NCBI RefSeq assembly: GCF_963678635.1
Contig: NC_087062.1
Location: 16,481,789-16,545,788 of the forward strand
Length of the DNA: 64,000 bases
Direction of reading: 5' to 3'
Origin: Symsagittifera roscoffensis
Lineage: Eukaryota; Xenacoelomorpha; Acoela; Convolutidae
Below the pieces are notes generated by a model. It was not told where the DNA came from, did no database searches, and worked only from the letters and a program-made list of their open reading frames with translations. Shown in pieces: positions 44,697 through 57,060 of this stretch. Position numbers and translations under genes: made by a program. Each line of letters begins with the position of its first letter. Within the stretch, counting starts at the first letter, position 1.

Positions 44697-46694
44697 CTGA
44701 AACACTTACCAATTTTAAATTCTATAAGCTTGCTAATCGCAAACGTAAAAATTTAGGCTCGATTATCTGTTTGGGGAAAAATATTAATTGAGCTCTCCAT
44801 CTCATTACTGAAAACCGCTGTAGCGTTCCATAATTGAGACTTGCAAAAAATATCTCCTACTAGAATGCCTGTTCAATTGAGAATAATTTGGAACTTTTCA
44901 ATGATGTAAAAAAAAACATACAAGGAGCTACAAGTTTCCCCAGACTTTGCCAATTCTCTATAGAGCTATAAAAGCCACTGAAAAAAGATTGATCTTTTTC
45001 ATAAGTGCCTTGTAAAGCATAGATCATCACTTCACCAAGGTTTCAATATATACAAGATGTACGCGAAAAGTATACTCTGTCTCTCTACTTCTTCTCGAAG
45101 GATTAATTTGGATGAACTTAGATTGAGTTAGGAAATAGGTTTTCTCATGTAATATAGATCGGAATAGGTTGCAACAATTATAAGATAGAGAATACAATCT
45201 TTCAGGTTTCGGTTTTGCCAAGACTTCGGAGCCAGATTTTTCTCAAGCTCTCCCATCGATTAGGATTGGGACTAAGAGAGGTAAACATTTGAGCACAATA
45301 TTTCAGGGTGGTCACCTTTCACGTTCATGAAAAACTTCGGTTCAAAAAAAATTGAAGTTTATAGTAAAAAATTTAAAAAAATTAATAGTAAGTTTTTGAT
45401 TTTATTTTCAGAATTTTTGGAATTAAACCATTTCAAATGTAATTTTCATAGAGAAACAATTTTAATGGCTTTATTCGGACGAATTTAACAAAAAGAGGAT
45501 TTTTACAACGGTATGTTTATAATGAACGGACCAGAAATCGTGGCAACGCTCCACAAAAATAATTCAAAAACCCGCTCAAGTATAGCCCCGCTCAAAAATA
45601 ATTCAAAAACCCGCAATAGCATAGTCGGGTCGCATGTGCTAGAGAACAGGTCATTCACGGTCACTTATCCTTTTTTTTTTAATAGAGCCCATCCCCTTGA
45701 CCTAAACTGAATAATCCTTGCCCTAAAGTTTAGTAATTATAACTATGATTACTCATGATTTAGGTGTCAGAGGCTAATGAGGTCCCGTGGGACCATTGCA
45801 CAAAAAAAAACCATATCAATATTTTGTTTTTTTTTTAAACCAATTTTTTGTCCATTTCCGAGGTAACCCAATAATCTAGCGTTCAAAAAGGAAATACGAA
45901 CAAAGAATATCAATTCACTGAATTACGTGATGAACTCATTGACAAACCTTATACAAATTCCCCAGTCATATGTAATTCGTCAGATTTAACTTTTCGCTTA
46001 GGGTTAAAATAGCTCAGCGTATTCGTAGTTTGTCCATATGTGGCAAAAGTATGGTAAACAGGTCTGCTCATTTCTTTGTTGGCTGCAATCTCACAGCCTT
46101 ATCCAGCACTTAACAATAATTAGCTAATAGTCCATCTCTAGCTACTTCCAATGTTCATTTAATCAGTACCTTGCTGCTGAACTTGAACTTGTTGCTTTTA
46201 TAATCGTTGCGGCAAAAGGTTCGCGAAAGATTGTTGTAGACTCACAACATATGGTTTCATCTGAACTACTCCTAGATTAAGCCAGGTTCTTGCTTGCCCT
46301 GTTTATCAAGTTTGGAGCAGCATGTTCGAGGAAAAAGCAGTCTGCTCAAAAAATTCGGATTATTTCAAAAATTGATTATAAAAAATGAGAATTTTGTTTT
46401 CTGCTTTTTGCTTCAGATGAGATGGCATTAGACAAAATGAAACACTAAATGTACCGAAGACAAAGACAACCAGTTAGGATAAGAGTTAAGTCAGTTGAAA
46501 GTGGGAGATTTAAACTTTAAATATGACGCAACAAAAGACGAACAGAAATGAATAAAAAAGAATGAGAGTAGTGGGTAGGTATGTACAGAACGATTGCTTA
46601 GTAGGTATGTGCAGAACGATGTAAAAAAAATGAGGCAAATAATGCTTTTCTGCTAATCAAAAGACACAAGCTTCGCAAACACAAGCGAGAAAAC

Positions 46695-47025
46695 GACAAA
46701 AAGCAGCTCTACAGTTCTAAAAAGTGCAATGAGAAAAAGTAAAAATAATCCTCGAATAAGTAAAAATTCCGCTCATTCTCTGACTCGAATCTACGACCGA
46801 CTGCCACCTAGAAACAACGAGTCTCACGCACTAGCCACGGACGCTTATTCCATCACAAACACTAGCCAAAAATAAAGCCCGGAACAGATGCTATGAAATT
46901 TCCAATGCTACAGATCGTGATTATAACATAAAGGCACACAAAAGAACACCTTTAATGAACACTTTTATTTACGAGTTGGACTTAAAAAAAAGGTTCGTAC
47001 TAAAACACTAGCTGCTCGCTAGCGT
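46695..47025 (-). repeat. SINE-like repeat S1, copy 1 (tRNA-related)
   Basis: About 330 bp matching 57782-58117 in the same orientation. On the minus strand it holds a diverged pol III A box (TGGCTAGTGCG, about 46829-46839) and B box (GATTCGAGTCA, 46781-46791) with tRNA-like spacing. Sequence on both sides of the tRNA-like core is shared too, ending at GCTGCTCGCTAGCGT. Confidence 0.8.
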
Positions 47026-48247
47026 ATACAATCCAAACATAATAAAGCATTAAAAATCTGAAATTTTGATTTTTTTAAAGCACTTAAACTATTTTAAAAT
47101 AAAAAATAAAAGTTTAAGTTAAAAACTTTTTGATTGTTTTAAGTTACTCTACCAGAAAAAAATCCATAACTCCCAATAATTTGCTCAGCCGAAAAAACGA
47201 TGTATTAAGACTTTTAGCATTTTGTGCAAACAAGAGTTCAGCATTAAAAACACAATTCCTTTGAAACGATTCTAAATATGGTCACTAAGCCGATAAAAAA
47301 TAGGTCGAAATCATTTGCGCAAAAGAAAATTTTTGACCGAAAACAAAACACGCAAAAAAAAGATATGTACGAAGTCATGGTTAAAAAAATTATAAGCAAA
47401 CAGCAGAGGTAAATCAGAAGACTAAAAGCAACTATAATGTATAAAAACTAAAATTCAAATAAGCGATGTGATGGTAAAAACAAAGCGGAAAATAAGCCGA
47501 AAAAATAAACCGAAAGCAACAAGACGAAAATTCAAAAAATATCAAAAAAACATCACTAAAAAAATTTGAACAGCAAATTTATTGGAAAAACTAATAAGGA
47601 TGAACAGTGGTAGTAATAGACCAATAAGCGCAAAAATACGCACATACTGCATGCATGTCGTGTACTGCATACATGCTGAAATCTGTGAACAAAGTTGTTT
47701 ACGGAAAAAGCCTAGTACATGCTTGAAACACCCTTGCTTATCGCAAGGGTAAAGATAACGGTTGAGATGAGACTGCCCAAAATTTATTTTAAAATCAATT
47801 TTGAGCTTTCGTCCATTGTTTTTGCCAAAATTACAAAAAAAATGAGTATTTGCTTCTGAATCAACAACTTCTAAATGATTAGTTTCAAAAAAGAAGTCGA
47901 GTTTTTCATTATTTTTGTTTTCTTCAGCTTAAATTGGCAACTATTCATCGGAAACAGTTCAATAGAATAAAACAAAAGCAATTGCTATTAAAAATGCTTT
48001 TCTCTGCAAAACAACGACTACTCATATTTGAAGTGCTAAGTCCATAAATAGACTAAGGGGGTTTTTCTAAGCTAAATCGACCTCCCAATTCAAGTGTAAT
48101 GCAATGTGGAATTTATGAGAAGAGACTTCAATGAACAACGAACTACTGCAATTTCCCATCAAACAAAACCAACTGAATCCAGCTGAGATTTCAGATTCCA
48201 AAAGCTGAATAGTCGACGAACTCCGCTTTCCTTTTGGGGAAGTAGGA

Positions 48248-48290
48248 TATATATAAAAACCTTTCACAGCTGTCGAAGACTCAGCATTCT
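48248..48290 (+). promoter_or_regulatory. TATA box plus initiator-like sequence inside TAF1 intron
   Basis: TATATATAAAAA at 48248-48259, followed about 30 bases later by TCAGCATT (48281-48288), the spacing and initiator form of many animal core promoters. It is on the opposite strand to TAF1. A GGTGAGC donor-like site follows at about 48306. No ORF of note lies downstream, so it may be chance in AT-rich DNA. Confidence 0.3.
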
Positions 48291-49692
48291 CGGGAACACA
48301 TACACCGGTGAGCAGTCCACACAGAGCTAAAATCTTTGCGTTCTATCAAGAAGTTACAAAACTCTCTGCTGCTCTTCCAAAACTATTGAACTAACAAGAA
48401 CTTATCAAACCATCTTTGGCTTTATTAATCAACAATGAAAAAGCTCTATTCCATTTGACGTTTGTTTGTGGTTTATGATTTGCTTGGAAACATTTTTTAA
48501 AATGCCGGTTGCTTTTGGAAATAGCACAAGGTTCCCATGACGCTTCTCGGTTTTTAAATTTATTGATCTTTTTATCAAACTATTGTCGCTTTTTGTGCGT
48601 GTGATGACGTCAAACAAAAAAGCTCAAAACATCTTAGAACTAGGTTACGCTAACAGCAGGCAACTTGATGAATGAAGAGCCAAAAAAAACATTAAGTCTT
48701 TTCGAATAAAAACATACAATTCATTTTATCAGATGAAATAAACAGGTTTTTTACCACTTAGTGCCAGTGAAAGCTGATTAGAATATCAGAATTTTGGTTA
48801 TAACTACTGAAAACTACTTTTTTCCTGCCCTTATTGGCAGATGTTTCAACTCTACTCATTCAAAATGGACTAAAAATAAAAATTCTAAAACAACGTTTTT
48901 CGATACCATCAAAAGGACTGAATCACTCGATCACATCTGACGTATATTTGTGATTGGGAAAAAAAAGAAAAACACAACAGTATATAAAAATCCTTCCCAC
49001 TTCGAGGTCCGAACAAAAATTATATTTTAGTTCAACGTATTTTGATGGGTAGTTCAACACTCGACAGTCAAACAAAAAAGTCAATGTTTTTGATCGTTGC
49101 TGGGCGGTAAAAAGGATTCAAAATGGACATCAATTTTGATACTATTAGTTTAATTGAAAAGGCGAATATGAAGACTTGTTTGAGCATTTGAATGGTTGAC
49201 TCACCGTCTGAAAGTAAGTGAAAAACAAATGCAAACTATGACTGAAAGTGCTCTAGTATGATACCTCACTTGGTCCGCTTGTTACTTTGATTACCTAAAG
49301 CCGCGCAAAAAAACTCACTTGCGCCTTATTAGTCCCTTCTAACTCGTTCGAGAGCGTTTGGAACAAAAACTCTCCCTCCGTCTCTTAAAATGTTTTAAAT
49401 TTAAATGTGTCATGTCAGTTTGATCTAATTGATTTTAATGACTTAACATGAAATAAAAACCCTAAGTTTGCTTGGGAGATGAAATGAACTTTTTTAAAAT
49501 CTTCGATAAAAACGAAGCTTTTTCGATCTAGAGAACCTTACGCTGCAAATTAATAATGTCAAGAAAAAGACTCCTGGGTTCACATACATTTTGCTTTCGC
49601 AAATAATACCAGTCTTAAGCTGTTTTAAACCTATACAATAGAGTAAAACTAGGCTTTTCAGACTAAACTAACCATACAAGTAAACTACTTAC

Positions 49693-50128
49693 TATTTTCT
49701 TCGTCTCCATTCACACTTTCATGCTCGCTCGCCAGTTCATCTATGTCGTAGAAATCTTCACTCTGATTCTGAGAGGATATCGGGGTCTCCCCTTGTCCAC
49801 TCGTGCTTCCACTGACGTATCCGCTCTCCAAACTTGAGGAATTGCAATGAGACGAGACTCCATTTTCAGCCGAATCACACTCATTGTTCAGATCCGTTTC
49901 GTCAATAATATCGGCTATCTGAGTTTTTATGTCAGTTGAACATTGGAACTGCTGCAAGTTCTGACTCAAATCGCGTCCGTAGTGTTCTGAGTCTAAATTG
50001 CCATCGGTAGAGAAATTTCCAAACAAGAAATTAAGTCCAAAATTGAGACCAGGGTTCGGTGAAATGACTGAGGTTCGTTCGTCCAGCGCTGTTCCCGGAA
50101 AGGTCTCTTCCTCGCTCATGTTAACCAT
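49693..50128 (-). CDS. TAF1: TAF1 exon 1, TAND-like N-terminus
   Basis: Encodes about 145 residues from ATG 50128 (a second ATG lies three codons on). The motif NFLFGNFSTDGNLDSEHYG at residues 33-51 matches the TAF1 N-terminal domain (animal form 'GFLFGNING.GQLE'), which binds the DNA-binding face of TBP and restrains it. Further on FYDIDELASEHE corresponds to the YSDINEVAED part. It ends in AAT A with a GTAAGT donor at 49692-49687; the one-base phase joins cleanly to exon 2. Ser/Asp-rich overall. A non-coding or coding exon further upstream cannot be excluded. Confidence 0.8.
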
Positions 50129-51339
50129 AAAAGCTTGAAAGTTTCGATACGTAACTAAAATAGGGGCTAGATTGCGCTATCATTCTGAGCTGAAATACAG
50201 CTTTTTGAGTCACTGAGAACAAGTACATTGGAGGGGTTCTTTCGACGGTTTTTTAGTAATAGCTCCAGGCAATTAGAACTTTTTTCAATAAGAAAATTTC
50301 ACTTCAAGAAAAGATTTTTCCAGTGAGGCAAAAGCTTACACAAATCCAGTTAAAGAAGCGATGAAATCGCCTGAGATCTTTTCAACTTCGTAAAAAGGGT
50401 ATAAAAATGCCCAGATTTTGAAAATAAACGCATTACTGTATCCTTGGGAAAGCTTTGTATGAAAAGAAACTTCCCCAATATGGTGGAATTCAGTCCTCTC
50501 ACTACGTCCTCTTTTTTGAGGCGGAGTTCTCCGAGAGTTCTCGACAAAAAATGGGATCAGTATTGCATCAAGCTAAAGGTGGCGTTGTTGATTTTAGCTC
50601 TTTCAGCATTTTTGTTATCATAAAACCCCCCAATTCCGTGTTTATTCTTGACAGCTCTTAACTTGGACAAGGGAGTGAGGAAACGAAAAAAAGAACCAGT
50701 TTTTTTCCTTTTGGAGCTTCGAATGATATAAAATCACTCAATAACCTGAGGACCTAATTGATTTTAACTTTCACTTGAAAGCTTGAATAGTTTTTAAGAG
50801 TAACTAAAACAGCACTTTTAGAACGGTTATTTGCCAATCAAAAACCAGGCAGTTTTTGAACTTTACCTTTTTGCTTAGAAACTTTGTTGAGTTAGATCAT
50901 AAATAACCACTCAAACGGATCTTGTTAACTATCCACTCCCTAAAGGAACCTAGTAAAAACTCGCCGCCCCTATAAAAAAAGTTAAGCAATCGTTAAGCGC
51001 GTGCAAATTTTGTACCCCCTTTTGTTATGGGAAGAGGGGATTTTGGACCCAAAAAAAACTGAGTTAGATGAAAAATGCTTCTTCATTGAAACCAATAATT
51101 TGCTCTCACAATTCAAAAAACTTCAGTCAGAAGAATTATTTAACTTAGGTACTTAATTTAATTGATTCAAATAACACAAAACTTTTAACATTGATATCTT
51201 CATAAAAATTAAATATGCGTTGATTTTTTTCATTGAAATAGAGACATTTACTGCACTTACTTTAAATTTAGAGACATGACCACAAAAATTTATTCTGTTT
51301 TTGAGTCATTTTGTATAAATTTCTCGTTTCTCAATCTGT
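50129..51339. other. Intergenic, TAF1 to ssSPT
   Basis: No gene seen. It would hold the TAF1 promoter (just right of 50128) and the 3' UTR of the first ssSPT gene. No convincing core promoter or polyadenylation site was singled out. Confidence 0.4.
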
Positions 51340-51605
51340 TTACGTGTCCAGTTTGATCACGTCGTCTTTCTTCAAGATCCCAACGTAAATCATCATTTCC
51401 AAAAAGTATGGTGGGAAATAAATACAGAAGGTATAGAAAGACATCATCAGCATGAAAAGCACGGTACAATTAAATAGACGAATTTCCCAAGGTTCCAGCA
51501 TATACAGTCCGAAGTTGATGGTATATGTGAAATATAGATGCTCGAGCGTTCCTGACAGTCCCGGTTTTCGCAGTTTCTCTGATGGAACGCACGACATTTC
51601 GAAAC
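51340..51605 (-). CDS. Serine palmitoyltransferase small subunit, copy 1
   Basis: ssSPT proteins are short membrane subunits that bind the SPTLC1/2 dimer in the ER, raise its activity and set acyl-CoA choice in the first step of sphingolipid synthesis. The frame from ATG 51597 gives 85 residues. HLYFTYTINFGLYMLEPWE fits the family core YYQYLL...ALYMLEPWE, followed by the family's second hydrophobic segment with FPPYFLEMMIYVGIL at its end. The Met before LEPWE is as in human ssSPTa (Met28), not Val as in ssSPTb, suggesting C16 acyl-CoA preference. A TTATTTTCAG acceptor precedes the exon at 51606, so an upstream exon exists. Confidence 0.88.
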
Positions 51606-52228
51606 CTGAAAATAACGGAACCTATTCACAAAGAACTGAATTTTGAGCACCTTGTGTAATTTACCGTTAGTAGTTTAAATCCCATTCACAGAAGAATTCA
51701 TAGAACATTCGGCCAAATATGGTAAATCACGTCTTAAGTTAAATTTTTAAAACAGATGGGCCTAAGCATGGTTCGAAAGAAGTGCAGCATTTTTCAAAAA
51801 AAGAAATTTCATCCACATGCAGTCAGAAAAAAAAAACATCAAATAATTACCAGAACGGCCTCGAGTTCAGATTTGTTTTTGAGTTTATAATTCCAATCCT
51901 AAAGGTAAAAATGCAAGAAAACAATGATTTGTTTCAAAAACTATCTTAAGCACAGCAATTGGCTTGAAATTCCCTGCTCAATAAAAACGCTTTTGAGAAT
52001 GTCTTTTTTGGAAATGCAAAAACAATGTACAATTTGCGCTGATACTTACAATAGACTATACATAAACAACAAAATATACAAGGCCAAATCAAAAAGAAAA
52101 TCACTATTTACAATATCTGGATAGATAAAAGTAGAAATAGTTCCACGAAAATTTGGATGCCATTTTTACTTTATGCAAGAAAACAATTTGTGAACTATCA
52201 TGCAACGGTTTCCATTTCGAATATCGAG
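51606..52228. other. Between ssSPT copies
   Basis: Upstream intron and 5' region of copy 1 and 3' UTR of copy 2 (minus strand). The first exon of copy 1 must lie here or beyond, but is not recognisable. Confidence 0.4.
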
Positions 52229-52488
52229 TCAATTTTTTTCATTCCCATCTTGAGTTAAAACCCAGATATGCATCATTATTTCGATCACATAGGGAGGAAA
52301 ATAAACACAGAAGGTATACATTGACATCATCAGCATAAAAATGACGATGGAGTTGAAAAGCCACACTTCCCATGATTCCAGCATGTACAGTCCAGAGTTG
52401 ATCGTATACGTGAAGTATAGATGTTGAAGAGCACCCATGAAACCGGGTTTCACCATTGGCTCGCAAGGAGCACTAGCCATTTGGAAAC
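52229..52488 (-). CDS. Serine palmitoyltransferase small subunit, copy 2
   Basis: A tandem paralogue of the gene at 51340-51605. The ATG at 52480 and the exon start at 52488, just after an AATTTCAG acceptor, mirror copy 1 (GTTTCCAAATGG versus GTTTCGAAATGT). The core reads HLYFTYTINSGLYMLESWE. The nearly invariant Pro of LEPWE is Ser here, and the hydrophobic segments are kept. The coding frame is intact, so it is probably expressed, perhaps with altered partner contact or regulation. The C-terminus differs (HIWVLTQDGNEKN). Confidence 0.85.
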
Positions 52489-54219
52489 CTGAAATTATTT
52501 GCATAGCTTATATGGTGCATAACGGAAACTACGACGTCATGCGACAATCAGTAAAATGTCAAAACGCCACGAAATCTACACAAATCAATTTGATTGAAGT
52601 CAACAAACTTGCACAAACACAGAACTTTTCCTTTTTGTTCCGACTTTCGATACGAGCGCTATTAACGCGTAAGCGGAGATTAAATCCGCCTTAGAAATCG
52701 TTCCAAATTGGTTCATAATTGATATAATAATAGGAGCGAAATCTACCTTTTTGTACTTTATATGGCGTGTGGGGGGATGATTTTCATAAAAATTTTCAAA
52801 TTTTGGAAAAAAAAATTTCATTTTATTTTATTATATTTAATTTTTTTTCTTATTACTGCTCATGAAACCTCAAAAGGCAGTCGGAACATCCAGGGCTTCG
52901 CCCTGATACGAGCAGTCTTGTTAACGTTTATGATAGTTTGATTAATGTGTATTGCTAAATTACCTTTACTCGAAACGATTATGGAACGAAATTTTACTTC
53001 AGATTTGCCAGCATTGCGAGAATGTTTTCTCGGAAATATCATTGTTTTAAAGCATTAAAAAATAGACAGGAACTAAGCTCGTATTGAATCAAGTTTAGTA
53101 CTATATTATGGCACATCCAGTTGCAATTCGGATTCCAAAAATTTTTTTGATTATCGCAAGTGTAATTGAAAACTTGTCTGAATCGAGAAAAAATTGTCTA
53201 AAAAAGTGTTTCCTTTTCAAAATCAATTACCAATAGAGGCGTAGATAAGAGTGGCAAAAAGACCAAAATTTAACAATTATTTTAGAATTTTGTCTGTAAC
53301 GTTTAGCAGTGATTCCTGTGATAGAAAGTTTTTGGAAGGTGAGATAGAACTTTGTATTAGTGAGTGTATGTGTCTTCAAGTAGAACTAAGTACAATAAAA
53401 AATCAACGGATGAGGTAAACAGACCTCCCATATCTAATTCAAGCTGTGAAAACATATTTAGTATCAATAAAGTTTTAAGAAATCCCGGGTTTCCGTTTTT
53501 TGTATTCGGACCACATTAGAGTGGTAAACACCCGAGATAGAGTGGTAAACACCCATGATCCCAGCAACACCATCAACTGTTTCAAAGAGGATTTCAAAGA
53601 GATTACATATAACTAGCTTGTAGCGCACCTCCAGTGCTTATAACAGATTAATAAACGTCAAAACTGCTATATATAAAATTAATGAAAAATTAATGAAATG
53701 AATGCATATGTAACAATTGACAGCGGCATCTAACAGCGCATTTTTATTAACGAACGATAGAAAAAATTCAACTGAAATTCTTTTTAAACTAAAATGGTCA
53801 AATCTTTAAAACTACTGATTTTCAGATCTTCGTATATTACATTCAGAAACAAAACCCTGAAATAACCATTACCATACAACTGGACTTTTGACAATAAAAG
53901 ATTTCATTGGCAAAATCACAGAAATCATAAATCAGACTTGTTTAACTTAGTTCCTTCTTTCTTCAGCCCTAAAGTATAACATTTGATGTCATCATTAGAT
54001 ATCCGGCGTAATTAAATTGAAAACAACAGACTTTTCTTTTTTAGTGAAAAATTAAAAACAACAGACTTTTATCTTTTTTAGTGAAAAGTTTCAAATTATC
54101 AGAAAAAACGTCAATTTCGAATACTTGAACAATTTGAGCAAAAATATTAGGATGGAGTCCACATCTGTAACAATCGGTACTAACTTGATTTCACCCCATC
54201 AACGCGTCGCCAACATTAA
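52489..54219. other. Intergenic, small repeats only
   Basis: No gene. It contains a small GC-rich hairpin (52891-52905), a GAGTGGTAAACACCC(G/A) doublet at about 53519-53555 and a tandem pair of about 38 bp (AACAACAGACTTTT..TTTTTTAGTGAAAA) at 54021-54092. Confidence 0.5.
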
Positions 54220-54850
54220 ATTTTGGAAAACATAATTTTTATAATAACGCCTCAGCATAGAGATGGGAACTTCAAATTTTTAAAAGGCATAAAAAAACGT
54301 CACATCTCGGAAACTATGAGCATTTGCATTGGGACGCAAGATCTGCAACCCCTGAGACAACCCTCACAATATCTTATTACAGGTTTAAGAAATTTAATAT
54401 TTTTGAATTTATATCTATTTTTTTAAAATTTTTGACAAATTAAATTAACGTCATATCTCGAAAACTATAAAAGGATTTGGGCAGTCATATTTGGCGGCAA
54501 GATTCACAAGCCCTGACAGTACCCATCTACAGTGTTGGAAATTTCAAATTTTGTAAAGTTTTTTAAATTTAAGTTTTCTAAATGATTTGAATATTCATAA
54601 TTGGAGACTTGATTCATAATCCCTGGAGAAACCTGCCAGTATCCCAATATTTGGTTTGCTACTTTCAAACTAGGTGAAAAAACACAAAACTCAAACTGAA
54701 AAAAAAATCGAAAAAAAAATCTTAACCATTGGAATAGCTTAAACGTGAAAAAATTCATTCGTTGAACATACAAAAACAAGACGTTGAAAAAGCTTAAACA
54801 TGGCGAAATAGAGAAGCCCGTATTAAAATGTATGATAGATCGCAACACTG
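54220..54850 (+). repeat. Repeat array R2, copy A (~110-130-bp units)
   Basis: Diverged units with the core ACGTCATATCTCGAAAACTA..AGGATTTG(A/G)GCAGTCATATTTGG.GGCAAGATTC.CAACCCCTGAGAGTACCC.. and GGGAACTTCAAATTTT. About three units are followed by a distinct end containing ACGTTGAAAAAG(C/T)TTAAACATGGCGA. The same end closes array B, so the two arrays are copies of one larger repeat. Confidence 0.75.
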
Positions 54851-56029
54851 AATTTGTTTGTCAGCCCGCGGAAGCAAGGAACCATGGTTAAAACTATTGA
54901 GAAAGTTGTCAAGGGTAATCGACGTCCTACGGCGCACTGCTGTTAATATTGGCAACACGAAGGTCATATCCAACAGACTGTTGTAAAAGCGTCAAGAAAC
55001 GCAAAGAAACAAAAAACGATTCACTTAAAATCTTCAACTTTCGAACTTCAAAAAAAATAAGTGGTCCAAAACTTTGAATTTCAATATCAATCACCGCCTT
55101 TTTTATTAAGTACACCCAATTTGAGTTAAATGGATCAATAGATAAACTTTAATTCCGCTGAGAAATATGAAAAATAAAATCCACACTCGAATCTAGAAGA
55201 CAATCAAGCCTTTCGTGACATTTACTTTTTTGCTGTTCGATAGCAGGGGGCCACAGTGTCTGAGAAAACGCAGGCACTGATACTCGCACTGATGAAAAGC
55301 GCGATGAAAAAACTGGCACTGATACTCATTCGCTGCACTGATACCGTTGTCACCTAGGATAGTGGAGTTTTTCCTGAACTGAATTAATAAAGTATTCAAA
55401 ATTTGCACGTGATTTGACTTTTTCCTTGAAAAAAAAAATCGTCACGACCTATATAAGAGCCTTGACTACGTTCATTGACTCTTCATAATGCACACGTCAC
55501 CAATAGATGCCCTAAAATAGACAAAGAAATTGAAGTCGTCGTTGAGTTTTGCTACCTTTAGATCATTATTACTTACAAACGTTCGGCTGATAATGGCATT
55601 TCTCACCGTATCAACCTGATTTGGGCTTCCCTTGGCCAATTTCGATAACTGTGAAGTCTAGCTCTGTTAAAAACAAAACCGAATCGTTGAAGCCTGCAAA
55701 TACACAATTTCTAACTTCGATTGTGAAACGTGGAACTTTCTCAAAGCAGACATTAGAAAAATCTAACACTTCCAAACAAAACTTCGAATGTTCAAATGCT
55801 TTCTAACAAAGTCAGGCCCCAGCAGTGGACATGTTTGGCTCATGTCCCAAGGTTAAATGAAGAAGGCTACCGAAAAAGTGCTTTTAAGCCGAACCACAAC
55901 CCACAGACAAGCTCTCGAACATAAAAGGAGACTGCAAAGCCAAAAGAATATTTTTGAAAATCAGCCGAAAAAAACCACCAGTTTAAAGCTTTCAATATTC
56001 ACCGAGCGGCCACTAAGCGGACAACAAGT
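54851..56029. other. Intergenic between R2 arrays
   Basis: No supported gene. GCACTGATAC(T/C) recurs at about 55274-55340 in a small cluster. A TATATAAGAG sequence at 55450 is followed by TCATTG at 55472. The only downstream frame from ATG 55488 is tiny. Confidence 0.4.
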
Positions 56030-57060
56030 AGGTTAGATGACTATTGAGCCGAAAAAACTCTACATACCTCGAAAAGTTTAACGAGTTGAGCATTTATATT
56101 TGGAGGCAAGATTCGCAACCCCTGAGAGTACTTTGACAGCCCCAACCTAAAGGGTTAGGAATTTCAAATTTTGGAAGAAAAAACTTAAATTTAAATTCTG
56201 TGAAATTTTGTTTAAAAAATCACAAAACGCCATATTTGTAAAACTAACAAGATTTGAGCAGTCATATTTGGAGGCACGATTCGCAACTTCAGAGAACCTG
56301 AGAATACTCTGACAAAGTCATATTTGGAGGCAAAATTTGCATCTCCTGGGAGTTTCCTGAAAGATCCTTACTGTAGAGATGGGAACTTCAAATTTTGCGA
56401 AATTTTTCATATCTAAGTTCTTTGAAAAATCTTGAAAAAGTCCTAAAAAAACCGTCATATCTCAAAAACTACAAGGATTTGAGCAGTCATAATCAGAGGC
56501 AAGATTCGCAAGTCCTGAGAGTGTAGTCATAGTTTCCAACTACAGAATTGAGATTTTAAAAATTTGAAAACTTTTGAAAAAATCATAAAAAAACGTCATA
56601 TCTCGAAAACTACAAGGATTTGAGAAGCGAGATTTGGAGGCAAAATTTGCAACCCCTGAGAGTACCCTGACAACCCCAACTACATGGTTGAGAATTTCAA
56701 TTTCTTTTTAAATTTTCAAAAATTAAGTTTTCCAGAAAATAGCCGTATCTCGTTACCTAAAAGGATTTGGTTACTCATACATGGAGGCCAAAATCACAAC
56801 ACCTTGGGAAACCCTGACAGTATCCCACTATTGGGTTGGTAATTTCAAAATTGATGACATGTACACTGAATTCAAACAGGAAAAATCGACAAAAAAAATC
56901 AACCATTGCAATATACAATGTAGCTTAAATATGAAAAAATTCTTTTGTTAACATGCAAAAATAATACGTTGAAAAAGTTTAAACATGGCGAGAAAGTGAA
57001 GCCCGCATTTAAATACATAACGGATAGATTTTAAAAAAATGACTGCGTTATCTATTTGCA
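56030..57060 (+). repeat. Repeat array R2, copy B
   Basis: Five to six diverged units of the R2 core, beginning at about 56090, 56225, 56330, 56450, 56590 and 56740, then the same terminal segment as array A (ACGTTGAAAAAGTTTAAACATGGCGAGA, about 56960-57000). Unit length is about 110-140 bp. Some units have been shuffled, for example a partial ATTTGGAGGCAAAATTTGC inserted near 56323. Confidence 0.8.

Larger units (their letters stand above)
44697..49692 (-). other. TAF1 intron 1 (about 5 kb)
   Basis: AT-rich, with no supported gene on either strand. It contains a SINE-like repeat (46695-47025), short tandem repeats (TAGGTATGTRCAGAACGAT at about 46575-46622; CCGCTCAA/AATTCAAAAACCCGC at about 45560-45615) and two TATA-like sequences on the plus strand (48248 and 48981). 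Borders are GTAAGT at the 5' end and TTTCAG at the 3' end. Confidence 0.8.
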
